Below are positions 13,592-24,994 of a stretch of DNA of 64,000 nt, piece by piece. Made by a program: the position numbers and the translations under genes. The first letter of the stretch is position 1; each line of letters starts with the position of its first letter. The stretch is from positions 372,001-436,000 of the forward strand of contig NC_061143.1 in NCBI RefSeq assembly GCF_905220365.1. The letters are read 5' to 3'. The notes under the pieces were generated by a model, which had not been told where the DNA came from, did no database searches, and saw nothing but the letters and a program-made list of their open reading frames with translations. This stretch comes from Vanessa cardui (lineage: Eukaryota; Arthropoda; Insecta; Lepidoptera; Nymphalidae).

Positions 13592-16500
13592 CAACCGGAA
13601 GAATTGAAGGCTGTAAAGCTCACGTCTCGTGAGCGCCGCTTCATCAAGTTCGCGAGCGTGGAGTACGGGGGCCAGCTCTACATGACGCCACAGGATTTCC
13701 TGGAGTCCGTCGTGGAACAAGAACCTAGACGTAAGCCTTTACTATTTATGTAATAAAGCTTTGATTATACATCAATTTGTATATCTTACTACAGCCTCCC
13801 TCTCATTAGTTATATCAAATGCATTTCCCAGTGAAATTTCTCACAACCATATGGATAGTTGAGCAGTGAACTGCTGATAGTATTGATAGATGATGCTTTA
13901 CAGCTATACAACTTTAAAACAAAAATCGAACTGGCATCAATCTTCAATTGAACTGCACATGATACTTCCATAACAATCTCAATTTTAATTTCATGTAAAC
14001 CTATTTCAGCTCGTTTGAAACGTCGCGTCCTCACGACCAAAGAGATCGAGCAACTGCGAGACCAGGTGCCTCCGTTGAAGAAAGGCTCCTCGCAGATGTT
14101 CCGCAGCATGAGGGATAGAGGCGAGTTATATTTGTATAGTGAAATACCTCACTTTAGACTTCTGTCTTCCAGTATTTCTGGAAGCTATCAGGGCATCGTT
14201 CTATCCCCAAGCACAAATATGTCACTTTATTGAGATTCGGAACTCTATAAGAAGTAGTATACTGATGCAAAGTTTTTGGTTCATAATTGCCATATTGGCA
14301 AGAAATACATTTTTAGTTTACCAAAGTCTATGGGCTATGGTACTCATTTACCATTTAATAGTTTATTAACTCGTTTGTCATTTTTAGTCTAAATTACAAA
14401 TGACTGAATGGGAAAATTGAAAGATATTCACACAGATAGCTAGAGAGCCCCTAAAATATTTTTATTGTTTTCGTCCAGGCATCATCTCGTACACTGAGTA
14501 CCTGTTCCTGCTCTCCATCCTCACGAGTAAGTTACATTTACCTTTAACTTTTAAAGTTTACGAGATTCATTTATACTGCCGGACGAAATCTGCCACGTGC
14601 ATATGCAACCCCATTGCAACAGCGACCGGTTTATCATAATCATATATTAATCAAATAAGTTCCAAACTTCTCACAAACGAAAGAAGACAGTTGCCTATGG
14701 GACATTGACGAGCTGCTACGTTACATTACTTTTATATATTTTTTCTCAATATATTATGGCACAGAATTAAAATCATTTAGGACATTGGGTCTATTCCTAT
14801 ACTTACTAAGTAAGCGTAAAAAGTTCTTAATTTATCTCTAAGTTTCTAACTTCTACTCCACTGATCGTTTCCAGAGCCAGCTTCAGGGTTCGAGATAGCG
14901 TTCAACATGTTCGACACAGACGGCAATCAGCGAGTCGACAAAAATGAGTTCCTAGTCGTAAGTACTGAGCCCAATACTACCAGAATGGACTGCGCTCCAG
15001 ATATAAGAAAACATTACATAGCATTATAATAGGGTTTCAGCCGCGTTCGTACAAGGTGCCTGGTGGAGCTAACTGCCGCGTCTTTATCATCGACAGACTG
15101 AACTTTCTTCGTCTTCTTTCAACTTTAAAATGCGTCCAGATCTTCATTCTGCTCGTGCTGGCAACGTGACGACATATATTTATAGTACGACACAAATTAG
15201 ATGTAGCATCGGAAAAAAATAAAACCGATTACTGCCGATTTACACAACCAATAGAAATAGCTCCCTATCGCGCCATTAGACGCTATTCGTCGCTATAGAA
15301 TCTCGCGTCAGAGTAAGCAAGTACATGTAAATCGACGTGTCAAATTGACCAATATATTAGGTCATATGATATTACAAGTTATTACGATTGTGCAAAGATC
15401 AAATTCGCATGAGAAATAAATATTGATAATTTGGGATTGCGTATTCAATTCGGATGTGATCTGTTTTACGAATTTCGCCGATGCTACATCTAAGTTGTGT
15501 CGTACAATACAGACGTGACGTTTCTACAAATTTGCTCCCATCGAAACGTCTAAATATATGTTGTCATACATTGTGAAAGTTTAAAGACCAAATTATTGGT
15601 CCTATTGACAGTAAAAAGCAAGAGTATAATTCGTATACAATGATGAATGTTTATGTCGATAAATAATTGTTGCAATATAAATGAGCAGTTATCTATAATA
15701 CGAAGCAATACTGTAATAAAGCGTATTTGCACAATTAGCTGCTGCTTGAACACCGATTAACTAGGATTTCATAACCGGATGAAACCGGAACGGCCATGTT
15801 TTTTCTGTTATTTATTAAATATACTGCACATTATCTGCACAATATTTAAGTATAGAATTAATTATTTCGTTTTTTATTTCGTTTAGTATGTGTATGTATT
15901 TATTTTATATTTTATTTCACAATTTGTATTCGATTTGCACCGCCATATTAGATACAGCGCCTGCTCGGCGGCTCACTGAAGGAGCGAAAGGATATCGACG
16001 CCGACACCGAGAAGGCAGTAAGTTATGTGTTCAGCTTCTCTCACGTCTGGCGAGAAATTTCACTGAATAATAATATATAAATTAATTACATAACAAATAA
16101 CATATCAATCGCTGCTAACTAATTTTTGAATCGAATAGTAAAATCGATTTTATCTGACGGATGTTTACAATCGACTGATTGATCGATCTCGAATCTGATG
16201 TCATAAATAAACTAGCTCAAATAAATTTAATAAACATATTCGATCATTAAATATTTTGGTTAGTCAGTATATTTTTATGTGAAATTCAAGCCATATGTGA
16301 AAGAAGATTTGTTCTTCAGCGTCTAAAGCGATGTGTCTTGTTGTGAAAAAGTTGCAGCTTCATATTACGCAAACCTAATACAGATTATAAAAAACAAACA
16401 CACCAAAGATTGTTAATTTATTTACACAACACATCACAAACACACTCAAACTATGATTTCACTTCGAAAATGTAATTAGATATTTTCCTATGGATACAAT

Positions 16501-19500
16501 TTATTACATAATAATAATACAATAAAATAATGGATTAATAGAATATTACGGGTGACTCTCGCCTTCTTTCGAGTCTAAATCGAAAAGGTCGATCCTAAGA
16601 AAATTCCAGGAACTTTGGAGATGATCACTTTTCGTGTGAAATTGAAAAAAAAACGAGTTATTGAATAAAAATATATAAACAAAAATTGGTCTTTGAGATC
16701 AAGATAATGTATGATCTAACAAGGTGCAGTAGTCTCCCAGTGGAAAGAAAATTACTACTTATAATTTTTTCAACCCCTTTTTTATCTAACTTGACTAAGC
16801 TAACATTTATTTTATGTTTCCAAACCAAAATTTACATGTTATATATGTATATCACTGGGTACATAAAATATATATCTTATATACTTGAACTTATAACTAT
16901 TGCACTATATATAATATTGTCTGTAATTGTAGTCCCAATGAGAAGTAAATAACAATTCATATTTGGACACAAAAATATTGTATTGAGTGCTTTTTAAAAA
17001 AAAGTTTCCGTAACTAATTAATTTAATAGGAATCAATTTTTTAATCTAACATGTCTTTATGGTGTCACTAAAAATTAAAGCGTGTGTATACTACTCCGTA
17101 GAAGGGAAAGTTTTGGTCAAAACTTTAAATCCACCTCAAACATTTAACGCATATATTTATCCTTCAATGACACATGTCAGGACAACATTATTATAACAGG
17201 TAACAAAAATCTGCTACAATAATTTCGGAACAATATTCGAAGACATTTCCGAAAGGGACACGTAAATTTAGGGTGTTTTCCTTGTAACCACTTTGAAAGT
17301 TGTACAAATATGAACCCAAAAAAAACGTTCAACCACGAAAAATAATCCCTTTGTCAGTAATTATTTTTTAAACAATACAATGTAAAAAAACAATGAGTGC
17401 CATCACTCAATCAAATAATCATACTTTACAAGGTCCTCGGAATCTATGTACCCGTGGTGAACTATCTGGTCGAGATTCAAGCATAAAATGAGCACAATAC
17501 ATAAATGCCATAAAATTGTGTTAGAAATAATTAATCTTCATCCATCGTCTCGAGAGTACGTTTACCCGCAAGCTTCAATTGCTCAACAACAACAGCCTGT
17601 AAATTCCCACTGCTGGGCTAAAGGCCTCCTCTCCCTTTGGGGAGAAGGTTTTGGAACATATTCCACCACGCTGTTCCAATGCGGGTTGGTGGAATACACA
17701 TGTGGCAGAATTTCTATGAAATTTGTCACATGCAGGTTTCCTCACGATGTTTTCCTTCACCGCTGAGTACGAGATGAATTATAAAGACAAATTAAGCACA
17801 TGAATCAGCGGTGCTTGCCTGAGTTTGAACCCGCAATCATCGGTTAAGATGCACGCGTTCTAACCAAATTGCAAATGCTCTGGCAAAACCTATTTCGTCT
17901 GGCACTACAATCTTCTCTGGTAGCTGGCGTGCCTTGCAACTCCCAGAAAAAATATAGACTATAACGTAAAAATTATAAAAACGATGAATTAATTTGCTGC
18001 GGATGAAATTTTGGAGGAAGATTTTTGTATCCCTCAAATCTAAGGGTCCCTTTCGGAACAAAAGCACACATTTTAGAGTAAAAAATGATCAAAAAGTAAA
18101 CGAGAATTTTCATCTCACAAAATGTCTGTCAGAACCAATTCATTTACATAATTCATTTTGAGTTCACCCTCTGTCCGACTTTATTTTACTGGATACTGGA
18201 AAATACTATATATTTTTGTACGTATTTATGTAATTACACTTATTTAAGTATACAGTATGTATTATATGCGTGGTTTGTAGCTGCTTACTCTAGTGTCGTC
18301 CAGCGTGCTCAAGCAAAAGGTGGTGCAAGCTGAGAGAAACCTCGAGAGTAGTCCAAAGCCGTCTTTAGTAAGTGTTACAGTCGATGTGTTGGCGTTCATG
18401 TACGATTGTTGCTTTTGCTTTCTAAGGGATCAAATTTTCCTTTTTTTGTTTTTTTATTTTTTACGTTTGTGTTTAAGGATTTTTATTGTAAATTGTTATA
18501 ATTATGTTTGTTGATCGTTCCATGTTTAACTGTGACATGGCTTACGTTATCTGTGGGCAGAGAGTTTGTCATCCTGGGGAAAACTTGCAAGACGCGCAAT
18601 CTAAGACCGGTCAGCCCGAAATTAGGCTCGCTTTAGACGTTTAAGAAAGTAAAACGGGAAAAAGTTACGATAACCAATTGTTTAAGTAAACACTAAGCCT
18701 ATTCGCATCTTTTGCTTAAATGACTTTTTGCACTTTTCGTATTTATACTGAAAGACAGCTTTCTCTAAGTCTGCACATCTCGCGAGGATTTCTGACCGGC
18801 AAACATAGATTGCGCGTGTTGCAAATAATTGCAGATAATTAATTTAATTCTCCAAGTATTTGATTATTATGAGAATCAATATTTTATAAAAGAAATTATT
18901 TTAAACTTACAACAGTTTTTCTCCTTTTTTACATTTTGCCAACAAGTTATTAACAATTGCCAGGCGTGTTTGTATTTTTGATTTAACGTTGAAAAAAGAG
19001 AAATTGTTATTTTTTGTCTGAAATTTTTGTTGTGATAATTTGTAATTAATTATTTGTATGAGATAAATATTACTTGATCATTAAAATAATTATAATTATT
19101 TGTCAACCTATTTTTTCGTGTTTGCTATTCGTTCGGTATATTTGTTAATTTAGAACCTGTTACCGTTTCAGATGGAGAAGATCTTCAGTTACGCGTGGAA
19201 AGGTAAGCGCGGCATGAACATGGATGGCCCGGAGGACGGCAAAGGCCCGGAGGAGGAGAAAGGGCCTCAGGAGGGCAAAGCGCCGCAGGAGAACTACATC
19301 AATGACGACCAGGGGCTGCAGAGGCGACACAACGTCGACACCCTCTTACAGGTAAACTCTACACATAGACGCCAGAAATAAATGGCGAACGAGTGGGAAA
19401 TATTTTTATTCAAATAATAAAAATACACGAAACTAACGGTCATCGCCATATTGTAATAATTATGACGTCATTCTTGATTAAATCCGGTTACAATAAATGT

Positions 19501-20799
19501 AATACGATTTGAATACTGCTAAGAGTGGAGAAGAGAGAATATATGGATATGTTTTGAGGTTCACTCGTGACATCGATTCCATGATATTTTACTTTGAATT
19601 ATTTTTCTCTGAGCAAATACAAGATTACCAAATCGTGTGTCTGACTTTACTACGTGTATATCATTATAATTGTGATTCAAGGTCCATTTCTTCGGGAAGA
19701 AGGGAACGAACGATCTGAAGTTCGAGGGTTTCCGGCAGTTCATGGAGAACTTGCAGACCGAGGTCTTGGAGCTGGAGTTCCACGAGTTTGCAAAGGGTAT
19801 ATTTGATTTTCATTCACTCACTTATCGCAAGAAAAAAGTTTAGATTAATTTTAAGAAAAGGGGCGCGTGTCTATGTCTGTGTCTATGGGCCTCACTTGAT
19901 ACTTTCTCGTACAAACACCGGCCATGGAAAAAATTGGAATATCTTTCGATTAATTATAAAAAGAGACTAGCCCACATTACAGCACAGGTGCTCTCTCCCA
20001 TAGAGTAGCATAGGAGAGCATACTGTTGCCATCCTATGGGTCGGCAAATTTGACACGACTGCAAATAATCCAATCGCAAACTTTATGGAAATTAAAACAA
20101 CATTTTAGTGCGTTTAGCAGTAGGTCCGCCGGTAAGGGAGCGGCGCCCGTCACGAAGGGCCCGCCGAGTCGAATTCCTCGCCATTTCCAGGGCACGAGAC
20201 GATATCGGAGGTGGACTTCGCGAAGATCCTGCTGCGCTACACGTACCTGGACACGGACGAGTACGATATGTACCTGGACCGGCTGCTGGACCGCGTGACG
20301 GACGAGCGCGGCATCACGTTCGAGGAGTTCAAGACGTTCTGCCAGTTCCTCAACAACCTGGAGGACTTCACGATCGCCATGCGCATGTACACGCTGGCCG
20401 ACCACCCCATCTCCAAGGAGGAGTTCCAGCGCGCCGTGCGCGTGTGCACGGGGCAGGAGCACTCGCCGCGCCTCGTCGCCACCGTGTTCGCCATCTTCGA
20501 CGCCGACGGCGACGGCCGCCTCAGCTACAAGGAGTTCATCGCCATCATGAAGGACCGCCTGCACCGCGGGTTCAAGGTGCGCCCCGACCCCGAGACAACC
20601 CCCCCGCTAACCGTCACCGCCCCCCCCTGTAGCACTGTGTTGAACGGCTTTTGTTTTGACCCCTAACGACCTCAACCTCACCCCCCCCCTGTAGCGCTGT
20701 GTTGAACGGCTCTTGTTTGGTTGGCAGTCGTACGCGAAGAACGAGGGCTGGGACGCCTTCAAGTCCTGCGTCAAGCAAGAGATGAAGAGCGCCGTGTGA
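13592..20799 (+). CDS. MICU3: Mitochondrial calcium uptake family protein MICU3 (N-terminal exon not found)
   Basis: EF-hand regulator of the mitochondrial calcium uniporter, acting in the intermembrane space. Ten exons keep frame: 13592-13730, 14010-14120, 14479-14526, 14875-14957, 15958-16017, 18281-18367, 19172-19351, 19682-19796, 20191-20576, 20728-20799 (stop TGA), giving 426 visible residues. MICU3-type signatures are RERRFIKFASVE, GQLYMTPQDF, ISYTEYLFLL, VHFFGKKG, NLQTEVLE and the C-terminal MKDRLHRGF. Two canonical EF-hand loops are seen, DTDGNQRVDKNE (visible residues 113-124) and DADGDGRLSYKE (378-389). The MICU3 match is stronger than to MICU1. The intron after 14120 begins GC, not GT. 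The exon at 19172 encodes a Gly/Pro/Glu/Lys-rich repeated linker. The mitochondrial-targeting first exon(s) must lie upstream, inside or outside the window. The 18281 exon is the least certain, as it has little conservation. Confidence 0.9.
15181..15509 (+). mobile_element. MITE with terminal inverted repeats, copy 1 (in a MICU3 intron)
   Basis: Ends are inverted copies: 'tagtacgacacaaattagatgtagcatc' on the left and 'gatgctacatctaagttgtgtcgtac' on the right. A second copy in opposite orientation lies at 49322-49639 and shares the internal block 'acacaaccaatagaaatagct'. No coding capacity. The superfamily is not assigned; a TA-type target site is possible. Confidence 0.8.
17582..17866 (-). 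repeat. tRNA-derived SINE (family A) in a MICU3 intron
   Basis: Near-consensus copy in reverse, from (CAA)n through 'cctgtaaattcccactgctggg' to box B 'gtttgaacccgc' and box A 'gcacgcgttctaacca', where the head breaks off before the last bases. Confidence 0.9.
20618..20720 (+). repeat. Direct duplication in the last MICU3 intron
   Basis: Two copies of about 37 bp, 'cccccctgtagcactgtgttg...' at about 20620 and 'cccccctgtagcgctgtgttg...' at about 20683, both running into 'aacggctyttgttt'. Each carries a C-rich tract plus TAG that looks like a splice acceptor. The second, used as acceptor at 20695, would add 33 nt in frame before the last exon. Confidence 0.8.
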
Positions 20800-22740
20800 G
20801 CGCCGCCCCGACGCCGCCCCACGCCTGCGCTCTGAACAAGCAGTTCACGGGACTGCACTCTCTAGACATATATACTCTGTGTAATTAGCTTGATGCGAAT
20901 TATAAAAAATTAAACACAACACTCATTAGATGCAAATGTAAACAAAAAACAATATACATAATGGCAGTATTCACAGAGTAAAAATGTTACCGCGAGTATA
21001 AGCCACTAATCCATAGCACTTTACATTTAGCGTTTTCAAATTGAAAATACTTTATTCTAATTCATTATGTGGAAATAATCTGGAAGAATCATTGACTGAC
21101 ATAACTAATTTCCTCGTAACCTTTTTTTAAACGGAAAATAAGTAATCGTGTTGCCTCATAAAAAAATGTGTCATAAATATAAATACTAATTTATTATTTT
21201 ATTTTGTGCCTTAGCTTGAGATTACTAACCTAAATTAAGTATCATGTACTTAATCGCTTGTGATATTTGAATAAATTGCCAGAATAGTATCAGTATACAT
21301 TTAAATGTTGTGATGTCTTGTAAAAATTTGGTTGTACTTTGCTTTATATATTATTTTATTTTAATTTAAATGTCAAACGTAACTCGCTAGCGAACAAATT
21401 TAGTAATTTCATAACTTTTTTTTTTGCTCAGATGTTGTAACTTAAAACTTCGAACGAATTAATCTAATCTAAATGTGGTTTTTCTTCTATATCACATAAC
21501 CAGTAATCATTCTGTGTAAAATCAAAAATTTTACTAAGTTTTTTTGCCAAATTAACTTGTACCTTATGACAATTTTTAATTAAAAATGTATCGGTGTAGC
21601 CTGACGTTGGCTCGTTCCTAAGTATTTAATAAAACAGTAGGTTACACTAACTCGTGCACAATTCGAAGTGATTTCATTGGCTAGTCATACGCAAGTAAGT
21701 ACGCACATTAGACTATTATTTATTGTGGATTAATCGATTTTAGCGAAATTATATAAAGGTTGTAAATTATGCTGTTTATTGTAATAAAATGTCAACAATA
21801 AAAAAATTGCTGTTTTTTTTATATTTTTTCAAATAAAACTCGTTTTTAATATTTTACGAGATTGTTTCAAGTTATTTCCGATTCGAAATCTACTTTTACC
21901 TTACACACTTTTGTACAAATAAAAGTTAACATCTTTTCCCTGCCTGTGTCCCAACGTATGTGAGGTCGGCGCATGCCTATTCCTTTCATTCTCTTATATC
22001 ATTCGCCATCTGATTCGGTTACTCGCACACTAATTGTGCCAAACAAAATACGCTTTAACCATAGCTAATTAAATCTCCTAGGAAAGGGATACGAACATAT
22101 GTTAAAAAAAAAACTTTATTAAGATTTATTAATGACCTTGAGTGAATGAATGGTATTGAGTGAATATTTTTGTCTAAAAGCATTTCTTTTTTAGTTATAA
22201 AATAATACTCAAAACTACCACAACATTTTAGACCTAGTAATGTATATGCTACAAAACCAAGTAACTTAATCAAATTCTAAATTAGAATTTTTTTTTAAAA
22301 CAATCTTAATGCGGCCTTTTTACGAAGTCATTTCACAGCGTTAGTCCAGCCAACCAAAAGTACCAACACTTTATTAGCCATGATTATTCTCCGCACTCAC
22401 TGTTTTTACTAACCTTTAAAAGGCTGTAGTATTTTAGAATCTGATCGATGCTTTTCCATTCTACTGTTGAAATAACGGGCAAGACCGCATATACATTTAG
22501 TATTCTTGAGCGTACAGCTTCATGTAGCCATCCGCATCTTTGTCACGTCTGATATGTAGAATTACATTGCGTTGGGATAGAATACAATAAATTCCTTAGT
22601 TGCGCGACCTTTTCCACTGGGCCTCTGATATTTAAGAAGCTTTTCTGCAGTTATCATGTTTGCCTTATTATACAATAGGAGTGTTACCATCTATCGTAAA
22701 AAATGACTATAATTTGAATAAAACACGTTATTCTTCATAG
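20800..22740 (+). other. MICU3 3' UTR and tail-to-tail spacer
   Basis: No open frame of interest. Candidate polyadenylation signals AATAAA occur near 21626 ('atttaataaaacag') and near 21783 ('gtaataaaatgtcaacaataaaa'). The facing gene (PPME1) is transcribed towards this region. Confidence 0.5.
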
Positions 22741-24994
22741 AGTTTTATTGATAAGATCTTAATAAATAAACAAACATTTCATACGTTATAGTAACAACAT
22801 CTGAAGGATACAATCAACTCTAGTAACTACAGAGACACAGGTCAGCAGTCAGCAGCGCTCCTCGCGTGACGTCATCTCATCACATGACGTCATCAGACGA
22901 CGACGGCGAAACATGTACATGTACTTTCTACTCAGTGTTTTATATTCGCAAGAAACATATTCAACTAATCGTTGTTGAATTTACAAAATAAACTTAAAGA
23001 TACCTTATTATTTCCGCTTAAAACAATTACTTTTAAGTATAAGTGAAATTATTAAACAAAGTGGACGGAAAACGTAAAAAAAAATCTTGTTGTCAAATGA
23101 AAAAATGATAACGGTTGTATAAGTTGTAACGCGAGATCCGACTACGAACTACCTTTCGAATTTGAGTCAGTACACAATCTATCTAGATACCTATCTCTGT
23201 CTTGTGTGCGAACGAATATGAAAGCAAGTGGTTTAGTCATATCGCGTATAAGGGCTTTTGCACTATTGCTAATACAATCACTAACGAAAACTCGGCGACA
23301 GATAAGTCGGCAGCTCTGCGCCGGACAGTCGGCCGTGCGTACCGCCGACTTAAAACACAACGCGTTATTTAGAAGTCGACACTTTATTTATAATGTATAT
23401 AAAATCTTTCATAGAACATTAAATTAGTTTTTACATTTATAAAATTTCGAGATGAAGATATAAAAAATATTGAAAGTCGACGAATTGATATATCTTTCAA
23501 TTTACTTTTGATACACACTACCACGTACGTGCACGCACGCACGCACACTCACGCATGCTTGCACGTGTTTGAGTGCGTGTTCGTGTGTGCGTCAAAATTC
23601 ATTTTTAATTTTAAACCTCCGAACGGTGATATAATAAGGTAAGGTAAATACTTGATATACTTTTTTGCTTAATGATTTTAGTACCAAAAGCTTGTATAAT
23701 ATAAGAAAACTCTGAGCTCTGATATAATTGGCGTTGATTGACAGCGTGAGCCGACATTTTTGGAGTATGATTTCTTTGAACTTTCGATTACGTCTTCACA
23801 TTTATTTACTGAGAATATGTTTCCAGATGTCGTCCGTTTCTTTGAACGGTGAATTTCAACCGTGAAGTAATCTAAACATACATACGAACGTTTTCTATCC
23901 TACGCAATACGTACTTACAAGCGAATAGCGGAAGAGGCGTACTAGAGTTTTACGTAAGCAAAGTCACTGGGTGTACGAGCGCCCACCGTCACCACGCGCG
24001 AAAGAAAATTAGAAAATCGTTTTCACCTCCAAAATAATATTGTTACAAGAAAAAAATATCAGGAAACATACTAAAAAAATCCTTTAAATAAATAATCGAA
24101 ATCTTATGAGCAAAAGTATTAACCCCGCCCGAAAGCTTGCTTACGTAACATTTTGACGCCCCCTCTTAAAATAGAATAAATTTCCCTCCGTCCATAATAT
24201 TTAACAAATTACGTTAATTAATAATACGACATTCGATATTAAATTACATAGAAAGTAATTACATTACAATGGAATCAAATCTACACAACCAAGTTTCCTA
24301 GCCTCAGACATCAATATATTTCCTTAATTTTAATTTCGATGCTGCTACTTAAATATACGTTACAGTGACGTCAGCGAGGCTGAAGTCACTTAAATACATT
24401 TACAGGAATTAAAGTACACAATACAAGGTTAGGGCGACTACACTTGAAGATACTTAAACTTTGCAGTGTGGACTGACTTCAATGGGAAAAAAATAGTAAT
24501 CACAACTTTAAAAGTCATTAGGATAAATAATTAGTAAGAGAATATTTTCGATCGCATGGCGTAAGGAGATAAATTGACATTATTGAGATCAAAATATTTT
24601 AAAGCATACTAGTTGTCGATCGTAACTTTGCTCGCATTTTAGGTTTGGCCGTGAAAGAGAATACAGATAAAATTATTTGCATTTACAATATTGCTATGGA
24701 TAAGTTTACGAATTTGTTAAATGTTACGCCAACAATTATAAAAAATAAATGTATGTATTTTATTAAATAAGAACCAATAATAATACAACAGGACAGATTT
24801 ATACATCGCAAGAAACATGTCAATTTAAGATTTGGGAGGCAATCCTCACGCCTGTCGTCAAACGTACAATAGGTTTTTTGGCTCCAAATCTTTATAGCTT
24901 TAGCTTTTTAAGTGTTACAAAAGGGCGTTTCGGGCTAAAAAGGGGGTTGGAACAGAGTGGAGTATTGTGATGCAGGCTGGTGGGGGCGTGGGGG
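22741..24994 (-). other. Probable PPME1 3' UTR / downstream DNA
   Basis: On the minus strand AATAAA signals occur near 24759-24764 (about 230 nt after the PPME1 stop) and near 22742-22748. The first would give a short 3' UTR, the second one of about 2.2 kb. A purine-pyrimidine alternating CA/CG-rich tract ('cgtgcacgcacgcacgcaca') lies at about 23525-23590. No coding exon was recognised. Confidence 0.4.

Noticed and set aside
19172..19202. Internal donor GTAAGC inside a MICU3 exon
   Set aside because: Its use would shift the frame at the next exon (19682); the donor at 19352 keeps phase and the conserved VHFFGKKG.
20034..20564. 176-codon minus-strand open frame
   Set aside because: Antisense shadow of the GC-rich ninth MICU3 exon; composition reflects the complement of coding sequence, with no family signature.
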